A stretch of DNA of 64,000 nucleotides, from the NCBI GenBank assembly GCA_021464415.1, contig CM038469.1:22959901-23023900 (forward strand). Reading direction: 5' to 3'. Positions within the stretch are counted from its first letter, which is position 1. Each line of letters begins with the position of its first letter. The stretch is from Lonicera japonica. Taxonomy: Eukaryota; Streptophyta; Magnoliopsida; Dipsacales; Caprifoliaceae. Below the pieces are notes generated by a model, which saw only the letters and a list, made by a program, of their open reading frames with translations, was not told the origin of the DNA and made no database searches. Shown in pieces: positions 44,660-55,530 of the stretch. The position numbers and the translations under genes were made by a program.

Positions 44660-44750
44660 CCACCCACAAGGGGTAGCCGTACGGTTGGGAGGCAACCGTA
44701 TGGTTGGCAGCCAGCCGTGCGGTTGGTCTGTGCAGTTTTGCTATAAAAAG
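44660..44750 (+). promoter_or_regulatory. Promoter of antisense DUF7745-like gene
   Basis: TAGCCGTACGGTTGGG (about 44676), CAACCGTATGGTTGG and CAGCCGTGCGGTTGG precede TATAAAAA at 44742-44749, 87 bp before the ATG. Motif family as in the LTR promoters, opposite strand to the element. Confidence 0.65.
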
Positions 44751-44835
44751 AGCGCGAATTTGTCCTTTTTTCCTCATCAAGATCACTATTCACTCTATCC
44801 TTCTAGCCTAAAACAACTCTTCTTGCTCTATCATC

Positions 44836-46069
44836 ATGTCCACTTTTCATACCCATGCTTCTTTCTCCCTTTTGACCGATTTTGTATCCTTAGCCGAGGC
44901 TGATTGCGGTCTCAACTGGGGCGACCTGAGCCACCTTCACCGTTGGTGTTCGCATGATATTAACTTTTCTTTCTTGCTTGGTCTTACTGAGTTCTGGGAT
45001 GTTGAGGATCATTGCTTCCGTATCGGGTTAGACGAGCTCTGCCCGACGACCAAGGAGTTCACCTTACTGATGCGCCAGGACCTCTCATGGCCGTTGGCGT
45101 CTTTGCGGGATTCTAGGAGCCCTCGGGTCATGCTAGCAGAGTTTTTGGGTTTGCGGGAGAGTGAGTGTCGGCCCATGATTGTAGATGGACGGCTCCACTT
45201 ACGTCGTCTGGCCGATTTCTTCATGCAGCATGGCGATGATCCGGCTTATTTTTCAGGTCGGACTGCTGCCTGTATGATCTTTACTTTTTCTCAGATGCTT
45301 CTGGTTACTGATGATGCTATCATGGTTGATCCTTTGATTATTCGGGTGGTGTCCGAGGCTAGATGCGGTCATTTGGTGACTCCCATCTTATTGGCGGAGA
45401 CGCTGAATGGTCTAGACGCCGTGGTTCAGTGCCTACTTAGCCACTTTCGGGGTAGCCCATATCTGCTGTATATGTGGGTTACTGAGAGATTTCGGTATCT
45501 GGAGACTCGGCTTCCCTGGGACTCTCGGCATTTCTTCCAGCGTCTTGATTACGCTCGGATTCATCGTCTGTCATCATATGATTGGGCTGTTCGTTTTTCT
45601 GAGTCCTCTTCTTTCGATTCGTTGGGAGGTTCCATGGTGGCGTATGAGGACTATGATTACGAGCATGGTTGGGCAGAACTACCTTCGATTTCGCGGTTTG
45701 AGAAAGACATCGTTCTATATACCCGGGCGGCTGACGAGACAGTTTGGCGTTTCTCTGAGTATACCCCTTCCATTGAGAGATTTCTCTTCGGTGGCTCTTC
45801 CCGTCACCCCGAGATTGGAGACTACGCTGCAAAGTTTATGGTCTACCCGCTATGTTCGACGATTTCGTGCAGGAGAGGTTGGCATTACCCGGGCGACTCG
45901 GTCTGATGTCGTGTTACATATCTGGCGTCAGGTTCGCCAGACCATTGAGCATGAGCCTATGATGATGAGATGGTTCCGGTTTGCGGATTCCCGAGTGACA
46001 GATGAGACAGTTCTCGCTTCCTATCATACCATGGAGCGAGAGAGGATCTTATATTCTGCGGACGATTGA
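44836..46069 (+). pseudogene. DUF7745-like gene, antisense in Ogre-3, one frameshift
   Basis: ATG at 44836 (MSTFHTHASFSLL) opens 356 codons to 45906. The pattern LTEFWDVEDHCFRIGLDELCPTTKEFTLLMR, then LAEFLGL, FSQMLLVTDDAIMVDPLIIRVV, TPILLAETLNGLDAVV and a WVTERF block is typical of the plant transposon-associated DUF7745 family, a relative of PMD-type proteins; its function is unknown. Near 45850 the frame shifts by one: RFRAGEVGITRATRSDVVLHIW to the end ILYSADD (46069) is in the next frame, so the tail is lost unless this is a recent indel. Single exon. It converges on the minus-strand integrase stop at 46394. The original length would be about 410 residues. Confidence 0.6.
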
Positions 46070-46393
46070 TGGCTTTAGGTTAGGTTTGGTACATTGCTTC
46101 TTTATGAAAGCTTGGTAGATGGACCTGTAGTAGAAGTATGTAGGAGCTTGATGTATGTAGGTTTTGTTTACATGGAAAATATGTAATAGCTTAACTTTGA
46201 TTATATGGAAAATCTCTTTCTGTCCCCCTTTTTGCTTTCAAATGGATGAATTTTATTACAATGAATAGACCGGGCCTAATATTCAGGTTGCCTACGTTTC
46301 CCCAGATAATAACTCTCTTTTTTTTTTTATTTTTTTTTGGGGCTCAGGTCTTCGTAGTTCATGAATACAAGCTTACTGGTAGTATTTCTTCAA
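46070..46393 (-). other. Post-integrase segment of Ogre-3
   Basis: Non-coding. 46240-46390 (ATGAATAGACCGGGCCT, CAGGTTGCCTACG, GGGGCTCAGGTCTTCGTAG) is shared with Ogre-2 at 23360-23480, marking the pol end before the accessory insertion. T-run 46317-46338. Confidence 0.6.
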
Positions 46394-48598
46394 TCAGTCT
46401 AGATCGACCGGTAAGTTCAACTCTTGGCCATCAATGTCGGTAAGGAGCACGGCACCACCGGATAGGATTTTGGTAATAATGTAAGGGCCTGTCCACTTTG
46501 GCAAAAAATTTCCTCGTGGGTGTCTGGCTGGCTCCCGAATTTCTTTGAGTACTAAGTCTCCAACCATGATGTTTCTGTCTCGGATCTTTTTATTAAAGGT
46601 TTTAGCAACACGTTTTTGATACCCTTGATGTTGATATGAAGCCCTCAAACGGTTTTCATCGATCATCGCCAATTCCTCATACCGCGCCTTTATCCAATCA
46701 CTCTCAGTGATTTGATTTTCCAAGACAACCCGTAAGGAGGGTATTTCCATTTCTACTGGTAAGACTGCTTCCATTCCATATGTAAGGGAGAAAGGTGTTG
46801 ATGCCGTAGAAACCCTTTCAGTAGTTTGATATCCCCAAAGAGCGTATGGGAGCTTTTCGGGCCAATCTCTGCCGGATCTGATCATCTTACTAATGATGTT
46901 CTTTAAATTCTTGTTGGCAGCCTCGACAGCCCCATTAGTTTGCGGGCGATATGGAGAAGATTTGTGGCGTTTGATGCCATATTCTTCCATGATCTCGTTG
47001 GCTTCACCCTCAAAATGTGTCACATTATCGGATATGATCTCATGTGGTACCCTGTACCGGCATATGATGTTGTGTCGGATGAATCGAGCTATTTTTCTGG
47101 CATTCAAATCTTTGTAGGACTCGGCTTCGACCCATTTGGTGAAATAGTCAATGGCTACTAGGATGTATTCATGCCCATTACTTCCTTTTGGTGAGATCTT
47201 ACCAATTATGTCGATACCCCAGATGGAAAATGGCCAGGGAGATGTTATAGGATATAACTCTTTTGGTGGAAGTCTCTGCGCCTTGGCGTATATTTGACAT
47301 TGGTGACACCCTTTTACGTATTCGAAACAATCTTTCTGCATTGTCAACCAATAATACCCTTGACGAACTATCTTTCGTGCTAATGTATGACCACTCATAT
47401 GTGGACCACACTCCCCATTATGAATTTGTTCCATCATTGTTCGGGATTTTTCTTCGTCGAGACATTGAAAGAGTACACCGTCATCGTTTCTTCGGTATAA
47501 TTTTCCTGCACAGATGATAAACCGGGATGCGAGTCGGCGAAGTGTAACCCGAGTGGTTTTGTCGGTATTTGGTGGATATTCATTATGCTTGAGTAATTGC
47601 CAGATATCGTAGTACCAAACATTCTGATCGATCTCATTTCCCCGTTCAACATCGAGTGATAGGCAAAATACCGGATTTATCCATTTATGAATCTGAATCT
47701 GAATTTCTTCTTTCTCTCCCGGAATTTCAATCATCGAGGCCAAAGTAGCTAAGGCATCAGCAAAATTGTTCTGTGTTCTCGGGATGTAGAAGAATTCAAT
47801 ACAGTCAAATTTCTCAGAAGTTTCTTCGAGTTGGGCTAAGAAGGGCAGAAGTTTTTCTTCTTTGATCTTCCACTTTTTCAAAATCTGATGGATAATGAGA
47901 GCTGAGTCTCCAAACACTTGAATTTTGCGAACCCCTTTTTGCAAAGTGATTTCTAATCCAACAATGCAAGCCTCGTATTCCGCAATATTATTAGTACAAG
48001 GAAATTCCAGGCAAAAAGACATAGGGGCATGGGTTTGATCTGGGGAAATTAACAGGATCCCGATTCCATTTCCATTTCGGTTGCAAGCCCCGTCAAAGTA
48101 CATTTTCCATTCATCATCTTCCGTAATTTCCATGATACCTTCATCAGGAATTCCAAAGTCTTGTAAGTCAGTATCAAAGATAGGATTACTTGCTAAGTGG
48201 TCCGCTATGATTTGCCCTTTGATCGCCTTTTGAGTTACATAGGAAATGTCGAACTCTGAAAGTAGGAACACCCATTTAGCCATTCGATTAGTCAACACTG
48301 GCTTTTCGAACAAGTATCGCAAGGGGTCCAAGCGGGAAATTAAGATCACTGAAAAGACCAACATATAATGTCGCAATTTCTGGGTGGCCCAAACCAACGA
48401 GGCACACGATTTCTCTAAAGCCGTATAGTTTTGTTCTCCTGGAGAAAACTTTTTGCTGAGGTAGTATATTGCTTGTTCAGTTCTTGTTTTCAACAAATGT
48501 TGTGCTAACATTGCCCCAACTGATGAGTCATTGACCGACATGTATAGTATTAACGGAGTGCCTACTTGGGGAGGCGCCAAGACTGGCGGCTTGGCCAA
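46394..48598 (-). CDS. pol: Tat/Ogre RNase H - archaeal RNase H - integrase
   Basis: A 734-codon open frame. Residues ~1-120: retroelement RNase H (YYLSKKFSPGEQNYTALEKSCASLVWA). Residues ~163-290: second, archaeal-type RNase H (MYFDGACNRNG, AEYEA, FGDSALI carry the acidic residues), diagnostic of the Tat lineage. Residues ~390-435: integrase zinc region (HMSGH...CHQCQ). Core: WGIDIIGKI (D~463), IISDNVTHFEG (D~524; the usual SDNGT(Q/H)F glycine is valine) and GAVEAANKNL (E~559). C-terminus GPYIITKILSGGAVLLTDIDG. The frame is open, so this portion may be recently functional, but upstream RT is broken. The RNase Hs remove template and primer RNA, and integrase inserts the cDNA. Confidence 0.85.
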   Translation of the reverse strand: MAKPPVLAPPQVGTPLILYMSVNDSSVGAMLAQHLLKTRTEQAIYYLSKKFSPGEQNYTALEKSCASLVWATQKLRHYMLVFSVILISRLDPLRYLFEKPVLTNRMAKWVFLLSEFDISYVTQKAIKGQIIADHLASNPIFDTDLQDFGIPDEGIMEITEDDEWKMYFDGACNRNGNGIGILLISPDQTHAPMSFCLEFPCTNNIAEYEACIVGLEITLQKGVRKIQVFGDSALIIHQILKKWKIKEEKLLPFLAQLEETSEKFDCIEFFYIPRTQNNFADALATLASMIEIPGEKEEIQIQIHKWINPVFCLSLDVERGNEIDQNVWYYDIWQLLKHNEYPPNTDKTTRVTLRRLASRFIICAGKLYRRNDDGVLFQCLDEEKSRTMMEQIHNGECGPHMSGHTLARKIVRQGYYWLTMQKDCFEYVKGCHQCQIYAKAQRLPPKELYPITSPWPFSIWGIDIIGKISPKGSNGHEYILVAIDYFTKWVEAESYKDLNARKIARFIRHNIICRYRVPHEIISDNVTHFEGEANEIMEEYGIKRHKSSPYRPQTNGAVEAANKNLKNIISKMIRSGRDWPEKLPYALWGYQTTERVSTASTPFSLTYGMEAVLPVEMEIPSLRVVLENQITESDWIKARYEELAMIDENRLRASYQHQGYQKRVAKTFNKKIRDRNIMVGDLVLKEIREPARHPRGNFLPKWTGPYIITKILSGGAVLLTDIDGQELNLPVDLD

Positions 48599-48816
48599 AT
48601 ATTGTTTAATCTTATCAAATGCTTCTTGGCATCGTTCGTTCCATTGCCCATCGGAGCTCTTTTGGAGTAGCTTAAAAATTGGTTCACATGTTCAAGTCAA
48701 CTGCGAAATGAACCTGCTGATGAACTGTAATCTCCCGAGGAAACCCCGTATTTCCTTTTCGGTTTTGGGAGCTGCCATTTCTTGATAGCTTTAACCTTTG
48801 CTGGATCAACCTCGAT
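48599..48816 (-). pseudogene. Degraded RT-RNase H connection of Ogre-3
   Basis: Minus strand continues from RT (stop at 48817) with recognisable but frameshifted fragments (IDPAKV-like, IKKWQLPKPKRK, HVNQF). At least two frame changes before the open RNase H-integrase frame starts. Confidence 0.55.
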
Positions 48817-49410
48817 TCATTTTCTGTTAACTACATACCCCAGCATCTTGCCTTTGGTGACCCCGAATACACATTTCTGAGGGTTCAAACGCATTTGAAA
48901 TTGCATAAGCCGTTCAAAGAAGACACGAAGAGTTTCTACATGACTTGCGCGGTCTAAGGATTTGATGATCATGTCGTCGACATATACTTCTACTTCCTTA
49001 TGAATCATATCATGGAACAGAGTAGTTGCGGCTCGCTGATATGTGGCCCCGGCATTTTTCAACCCAAATGGCATAACAGTGTAACAATAAGTACCCCATG
49101 GTGTGATAAAGGCCGTCTTTTCCTGATGATCAGGATGCATTTTAATTTGATTATATCCGGCAAATCCATCGACAAATGATTTCAAAGCATGATTTGCAGT
49201 GTTGTCGACAATGAGATCAATGTTTGGCAATGGAAAGTCATCTTTTGGGCATGCAGCATTTAAATTGCGATAATCGACACAAACCCGTACTTTGCCGTTG
49301 GCTTTTGGTACTGGCACTATATTGGCCAACCAAGTAGGGTATTCAACAACCCGTATGAATCCGACATCCAGTTTCTTTGTGACTTCTTCTTTTGCTTGAC
49401 AGGCTTGCAT
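48817..49410 (-). pseudogene. pol: Tat/Ogre reverse transcriptase (fingers-palm)
   Basis: 197 codons: EVTKKLDVGFIRVVEYPTWLANIVPVPKANGKVRVCVDYRNLNAACPKDDFPLPNID, KSFVDGFAGYNQIKMHPDHQEKTAFITPWG, MPFGLKNAGATYQ and the catalytic VYVDDMIIKS. It stops at VVNRK-stop (48817) where the family continues with a thumb. Its start overlaps the linker frame by a frameshift (about 49317-49410). This is the intact-order counterpart of the tandem array units at 2671-10850. Confidence 0.8.
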
Positions 49411-50270
49411 TCGGGTTTAGTGTGTATTTCATGCATCACAATGTTGGCATCTAAACCCGGCATATCAGCATATGTCCAGGCAAAAACATTAACAAACTCT
49501 TTCAACAAATTTTCTAAGTCTGTTTTCTCATCATGGCTTAACTCGGCCCCAATTTTTATCTCGTTTTTATCATCGATTGTTCCCAAATTTATTGTGACCG
49601 TGTCCCCTTCGATAGGTTGTATTCGTTGCTCATCGTTTAGATTCTCATTCATAATTTCAACATCACAAGAATCAAGGTAGGGGGAAGGATTGTCAATTTT
49701 ATTGATAGAAACATCATTTGGTATAGATAGCATACATTCTAACTTTTGTACATTTCTATCAACATTCCTCTCTCTCTTTTTCTTCTTTTCTTCTTCAGCG
49801 GGACGTATAAGATGTACAGGATCCCCGAGATAGTCTTCCTCAATTGCCATAACCTCAAACAGGTTACCCAACATATCCTCTTCTTCTAGTGGCTCGGCAA
49901 GTGGCTTGGTTATCTTTAGCTTTGATGAGAAAGTGTGAGTGAAACCTTCGCTTATATACAAGTCTTCTTCGAAAAAGATTTCTAATCCCGGTTGTCGCTT
50001 TCCCTCTTTGTTTACCCATGGCTCTTGAAACCCGCAGTAAGGGAAGTCTTCACCCTCTTTAATGAACCACCCATTCAATGATCTATCCGTGAATATGGCG
50101 TTCTTTGTGCAGTTATCATCCCCCGTATATCCCAAAACAGCCAGAGGCCTTGGTTGTTGGTATGGCTCGATCATTTGTGCAATGTCGGCTTTATATTTTC
50201 CCAAACCAATTCCCGGTAAGAACTTCATTTTCCTCATCATCTGTATCACTTGCGCCTTCATTGTTGCCAT
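49317..50270 (-). pseudogene. pol: Linker with G-patch-like motif, upstream of RT
   Basis: 317 codons from ATGGCAACAATG (50270): MRKMKFLPGIGLGKYKADIAQM (G-patch-like), FPYCGFQEPWVN, acidic LEEEDMLGNLFEVMAIEEDY, then IGAELSHDEKTDLENLLKEFVNVFAWTYADMPGLD, which leads into RT. It is one frame away from protease; a run of five C at about 50281 is a likely indel site. It ends in the RT frame overlap. Equivalent to the first two-thirds of each array unit. Confidence 0.75.
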
Positions 50271-53200
50271 GTCATCGGGGGCAGATAATTCACGGTCTGT
50301 GTGGTAAGAGTTTGTACCTTCGGTTCATACGAAAATCCCCCGAGTTGGACATCTTGGCTCCCGATTCCTAATACGGGCGAGTTTTTTGGCGTTATGGTTC
50401 TTTCAGGATCGCCTTTAACAATGAGGATGTCTCCGTTGAAAGGTATTTTCATTTTTTGATGAAGTGAGGAAGGGAGTGCCCCAACTTCGTGCAGCCAAAC
50501 TCGTCCTAATAACAGATTGAAGCTCGATGGAATGTCAATGACTTGGAACTCAGTGGTAAACGTGGCCGGCCCTATTTGCATGCTTAGCATGACGGAACCC
50601 AATACCTCTCGCTTGGTATTGTCGTATGCCCGAACTGTGACTGGTGATTCTTCCAATGTAGTTAAGTCGATACCCAAACGAACCGCGGTTTTCAAAGGGC
50701 ACACATTAATCGTAGAACCGTTATCCACAAGAACATAAGGTATAGACATCCCACAGGCCACGACGGTGATATGCAGAGCTTGGTTATGATCTCGGCCGAG
50801 CGGTGAAAGATCTTCATCGGAAAACCCAAGTACTTGTTTTTGTATCCCCATTGAAGCGATCATCGCTGTTAACTCATTCGGGGTGGATTCCAGAGGAACA
50901 ACCGATTCGTCCAACATTTTCATTAGTGCCATCCGATGTGGCTTGGATGCCACTAAGAGTCCCCAAATTGAGATCTGGGCTTGTGTTTTCTTCAACTGTT
51001 CAACAACGCGCCCTTCTTCCGGATTTTTTGTCGGTTCCTTGGGAGTAGTGTCATCAGTAGGTGGCTTGGCACTCGGTGGTTGGTAAATTCTACCAGAACG
51101 GGTCAACTGTTGGACCCACGTTGCAACTGGGTCGTTTGCTTCTTCAGTTATTTTAACTGGAGTTGGAGGCAACTTTTCCTCGATTTGCGAAACCTTACTC
51201 CAATCAAAAGCGATCATGCTTATTTGTGAGGAATATGCATTTTGATGGGTGTCCCTTTTTACTGCTTTTCCTCGGTTATATCCGAGCCCTTGTCGCCTCG
51301 GGTTGCCTCCAAGCCGTGGAAAGTGGGCGATCCCTTGATTCTGTTTGCCAAGTCCAAGACCGGGTATAAACTTCATTTGTTTCATCGAACCCCTAACTTT
51401 TGGGCTAAATATCTCTTGTGACTGTGCGGTGCGAGTTTCGTCAACATATAGCCCCAATAAGGTTTCATCTTCGATTTTTCCAGCAATTTTCTGGGACTTT
51501 GGTGGAATGTATTCGATGACTATGGGTGAAGGTTTTAAACAGCCAAATTTCAACACTTCAACCTTTTCTGTATTCACAGCAGGTTTAATCAAGAATACAG
51601 GATCTGGTAAATCTAAATCCTCCTCGATAGCGTTAATACGGTGATTGGGAAGGGGATTCCTTGCAACATTCGGGGCTGACGGATCTAGAATTCTCTTGCT
51701 ATCGATTAGGTTTTGGATAGCATGCCGTAGGGCCATACAACTATCGGTAGCGTGCCCTAACCCTTGATTGTACTCGCACCGCTCATTCATGTTCCAATGC
51801 GGTGGTATCTGTTTTGGTACTGGCCTCGGATTCATGGGATACATAATCCCTGCTTCTTTCAGTTGTTCAAAAACCTTTCCCAACGGTCCTGGCAATTGTG
51901 AAAAATGTCGATCGCGTGAGCGGTTTTGATCAAATGTCCTGGGGTTGTTGTTGTTGCGATACCCCGGTGTAGGGTAATCCCCAATGTTTTTCACAGAGTT
52001 CTGACCATAGGGGTTGTTGGAGTATCCTCTACCACAGGACCCATAAGATGTTACTTGATTGACAGCGGACGTAGAAGTCTTTTTGTATTGAGAGGCAGAC
52101 TTCTTGATTTCAACCTGTTTGGCCAGGTCCTCCTCAATTTCATTGCCCACGTGTAGTAGAGCCTTGAACCTGCTAAAGAACTGATGACCCATTTGAGTCC
52201 GAATCTCGGGTTTTAAATTCTTCATGATCAACCCCAATTGTTCCTCTTCATCTAGACGTTCCACCATTTGGGCTGCCAATTCTCTCCATCTCGTAACAAA
52301 TTCGCTGATGCTTTCATTCTCTTTTTGCTTAGCCATCTCCAAATATTTCCTTGTGACTTTAAGCTCCTCATTAGTTTTGTACTGAGACACAAACTCTTGG
52401 ACGATGGCTGACCATGATCTAACCCGGTGCTTCTCAAGGTTCAAAAACCAACTCTAGGCTGGCCCAGCTAGTGTAAAATGGAACGAATTAGCCAATTCAG
52501 CTTCCCCGACATCATAAATTCTCATTGAACGGACGTATGATTTTAGGTGGAGTTCCGGCGGTGTGGTTCCCGTAAACTTTGGAATTGAGGGCATCTTAAA
52601 ACCCACTGGATAATGAGCCTCCGGGTACAAATTGTAACTCTGCAACTGGGTTAAATCATTCGAACTTTCGGCGACCTTTTGGGTAAGTGCCTTCAGTTGT
52701 TCTTTAAGTTTAGATAAGTCTTTATCCCCCTGGTAGCCTTCCATTGGTGAGGGGCCCTCCCCTTGGACACTCATGGGCATCCTTATCGGTTCATAATATG
52801 GATCGTGATAAGGTTTGTGTGTCGATGGCATTTGGGGAGGGGCTTGATTGATAGGATCTTGGTGTAACCAATTGCCAACTGGATCATGCATGTGTTTGGG
52901 TTGGTTCAATTGCTCGCACAGTAGTGGTATCTCAGTATGAACTGAGAGTGGTGGTGGTGGCGGAGGCATAACCGGAGTTTCCCTCGGTGGTTCTGTCATG
53001 TGCCCTTTAGTCAACTCGTCCAACTTGGTATGGGTGTTTTGATTCTCACTTAGTAACATGGCCATGCTTTGGTTCAGGTTCATTAACATCCGATACATGT
53101 CTTCAGGATTCAGTAACGGAGAATTCATATTTTCGCTTGTGCTAGCCAAGTTTGGATCAGTATTGAGAGGTGGAGTATGATGCAGTGGTTGACCCCCAAT

Positions 53201-53281
53201 AGTATTGTTCTGAGGCATTCCCGGGTTTGGGTAAAATGGACCGGGCGGCGGATCCGCTGCGTTGTTGAACTGGTTGTTCAT
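50258..53281 (-). pseudogene. gag: Tat/Ogre Gag-protease, one internal stop
   Basis: One minus-strand frame from 53281 (MNNQFNNAADPPPGP) to 50258, broken only by a TAG at 52454-52456 (CAG in Ogre-2, so C to T). Proline-rich start, heptad segment, Gag core (PELHLKSYVRSMRIYDVGEAELANSFH, then EFVTRWRELAAQM), knuckle variant CEYNQGLGHATDSC (His to Asn at the second ligand), an internal G-patch-like KFIPGLGLGKQNQG (residues ~358-371 after the stop), and protease active site YVLVDNGSTINVCP with LLGRVWLHEVGA. A first ATG further upstream (about 53308) is followed by TAG at codon 3, so only the ATG at 53281 is usable. The Gag part parallels Ogre-2. Confidence 0.8.
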
Positions 53282-54314
53282 ATTTCGGCTCGGAGTATTC
53301 TAATCCATGCTGTCAGATGAGTCTAGTCTGATGAGTCTCCCGGTGCTATCTCTTCCGGCCCACGCAGAGGCCAGGGGGAATGTCTGATGGGAAAAAAGGA
53401 CAGATTCGATCGCACGCATTCCCCCCGGAAAATAACAACAATACATCCTTTAGAAATTGCCGGACCTTATCCAGAAATACATCGATCGGGATGAAAATAA
53501 ACACACAAAAAGTTTTTCTTTAGGTGAGATCGAAGACAGACCAACGGCGACAACTTGAGAGACCCGTATAGCGGTAGGGTAGGAATAGAATTCCATGGGT
53601 TCCCTGGCCGTCTATAGTTTTGGAGAATCATTTTGAAAAGAGTTTTCTGAAAAATCATTTCAAAACACGAGAAGTTCTCTCCTCATGAGTTGCTTTGTTC
53701 ATGGAATCAGGGCTTCCGCTCACTAGATTCTCACGACTGTTGGTCATTAAAGCCATGCATAAAATCTTGTGTTCTAAGCTGGCTCCCTTATATGCAAGTG
53801 TGGTTGAAGAGGGTAAGGTTTAAGGCTCCCTCCTATTTGGCAGGTCTTACGATATACCTCAAAAGCGCAAGTACGTGTAAGGACCTTTTGATATACATCC
53901 CGGGTACGTGAGTGTTCTCGTCACTCTATATACCTTGGTAAGTACTTGGCCAAGGAGAGTGGTCCCAGGCGCTTGTGGCTAGTGCAGACCCGCAAGTCCA
54001 CGGCCTAGTCACGACTCTGGTCCTGAGGTTGATAGGGTAAATTCACACTCGCGAAAATGCATGATAGGACGTGAGTGCGTGCAAAATAACAATCTGGCGG
54101 TTCATTATTGATCAATGCTTTATGGTTTGTTGCAATATTTTACAGAATTTTAATGATGAAAAAGATTTTTCTCACATAATTAGCAAATAAAGGCATCAGG
54201 GTATCCACCTAGATCGCTTCTATGTTATCTTAGGACTAAGGCTTACAAGACCTATACCTAATAAATAACAGGAATTAAATATATGATCCATTATAATAAG
54301 CTTAGTTCTCGACA
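53282..54314 (-). other. Ogre-3 5' leader
   Basis: Untranslated leader collinear with 25210-26225 and 62905-63921. Next to gag it encodes LASAWAGRDSTGRLIRLDS, similar to the same position in Ogre-2 and Ogre-4 with many silent differences. The distal part has the shared GGCATCAGGGTATCCACCTA block. Confidence 0.6.
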
Positions 54315-54332
54315 TCCCCAGCAGAGTCGCCA
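54315..54332 (-). other. Primer binding site of Ogre-3
   Basis: Minus strand TGGCGACTCTGCTGGGGA, one base from the LTR end at 54334. tRNA-Arg type. Confidence 0.8.
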
Positions 54333-54333
54333 C

Positions 54334-55530
54334 TGTGAGAATCCGGACCCGCGACCCGAGAAGAATAAAAAGAGTCCTCGTTCTCGGTTTTCTTAGTTTT
54401 GAAGGAAAACGTGTTTTGTAGAGTCGCCAGTTTGTTTTACTAGAAAACAAACAAAAGATCGCACGAGAGATAATTCGAAAACGAACTATCTTTCATACGT
54501 TTTGAAACCTGAGATTAAAATATACTTTGCTAGGGTTCGGGAACTACGTTACGAATTGGGAAGGTGTTAGGCACCCAATTCGCCCTTTCGGTCTCTTAAT
54601 GGATCATGTATCTAATTCCTATTTTAGATATCTTGCAAGTAGTTTGAATTGTTTTCAGAATAGTCCTTTTCGGATAAATTCAGTTTAAAACAATATTTTG
54701 AAATCAGACTCGAGCTTTGCGAGCGCCTACGTATTCATTCGTAGAATGAAATCAAAGTCTCGTAGTTCCATTCTTTTGGAAACTGTTTTTGTATTTTTGT
54801 TTGTTTTGAAAACGTGTCAAAACGGATTTTAGATTTTCTTGTAAAACTTAGAATGGACTAGTTTAGAAAACAGTGAACTTCTTTCCAAGTTATCTAATTT
54901 CTGTATTAAAATTGGTATTTAAATGCAGTATTGAAATTAAGGAGAGTTGTAGACAGACGTACCTGATGCGCTTGAAGAAGAAAACCTGCTTGTTTGCTCC
55001 TTTCTCTCTCTAGACTCTCTCTAAGACTTTCTCTCTCTTGAACCTTCTCTCTCTAATTCTCTCTCTAAAATGCAGTATTTGAGTGTTGATGCCTCAAATG
55101 GGATCCCAAGGGTCCTATTTATAGCAAAAATTCAACCAAAAACGCTCCAAAAGAGGCCAACCGCAGGGGGTAGCCGCAGGGCGTGCGGCTGGGAGCGTGC
55201 GGTTGGGCGTAGCCGCAGGTCATGCGGCTGGGGCGTGCGGTTGGGTCGTGCGGCTGGGGCTTGCGGCTGGGGCGTACGGCTGGGGCGTGCGGCTGGGGTG
55301 TGCGGCTAGGGTGCCAACCGTACGGCTGGCAGGTAGCCGTACGGCTGGGACCGTGCGGCTGGGGCTTGCGGTTGGCTCTCAAAGGTTATATTAGATTCCT
55401 AACGTGGCCAGAAATGGAGTCTTTCCTAACGGTCTTCTATATGCATGATGACTCATGATTAAATGCAGGATGATTGCTTTAAAGAAAAAAATCAGTGTTC
55501 GCATGAGAGTCGTGGATTGGGGTGTTCACA
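54334..55530 (-). repeat. Ogre-3 5' LTR
   Basis: Aligns with 38791-40064 but lacks a segment near the TATA-distal leader (about 55070) and one near 55380. Promoter block 55155-55380; minus-strand TATA about 55114-55122; CT tract about 55000-55065. Confidence 0.9.

Larger units (their letters stand above)
38791..55530 (-). mobile_element. Ogre-3: 16.7-kb Tat/Ogre element with antisense genes
   Basis: LTRs 38791-40064 and 54334-55530; PBS 54315-54332; near-perfect TSD (ACAGG 38786-38790, GCAGG 55531-55535). Minus-strand order: leader, gag, protease, G-patch-like linker, RT, RNase H, archaeal-type second RNase H, integrase. Then come two plus-strand (antisense) genes at 44836-46069 and about 42509-44077, a 115-bp tandem array (40430-41310) and the 3' LTR. 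The dual RNase H and Arg-type PBS place it in the Tat lineage. It is decayed: a stop in gag, frameshifts between protease and linker and at the RT start, and degraded RT-RNase H connection. Confidence 0.88.

Noticed and set aside
50258..50290. Ogre-type intron between protease and RT
   Set aside because: The known Ogre intron would lie here, but the two frames are adjacent and overlap by a few bases. A one-base indel in a C-run explains the shift without invoking splicing.
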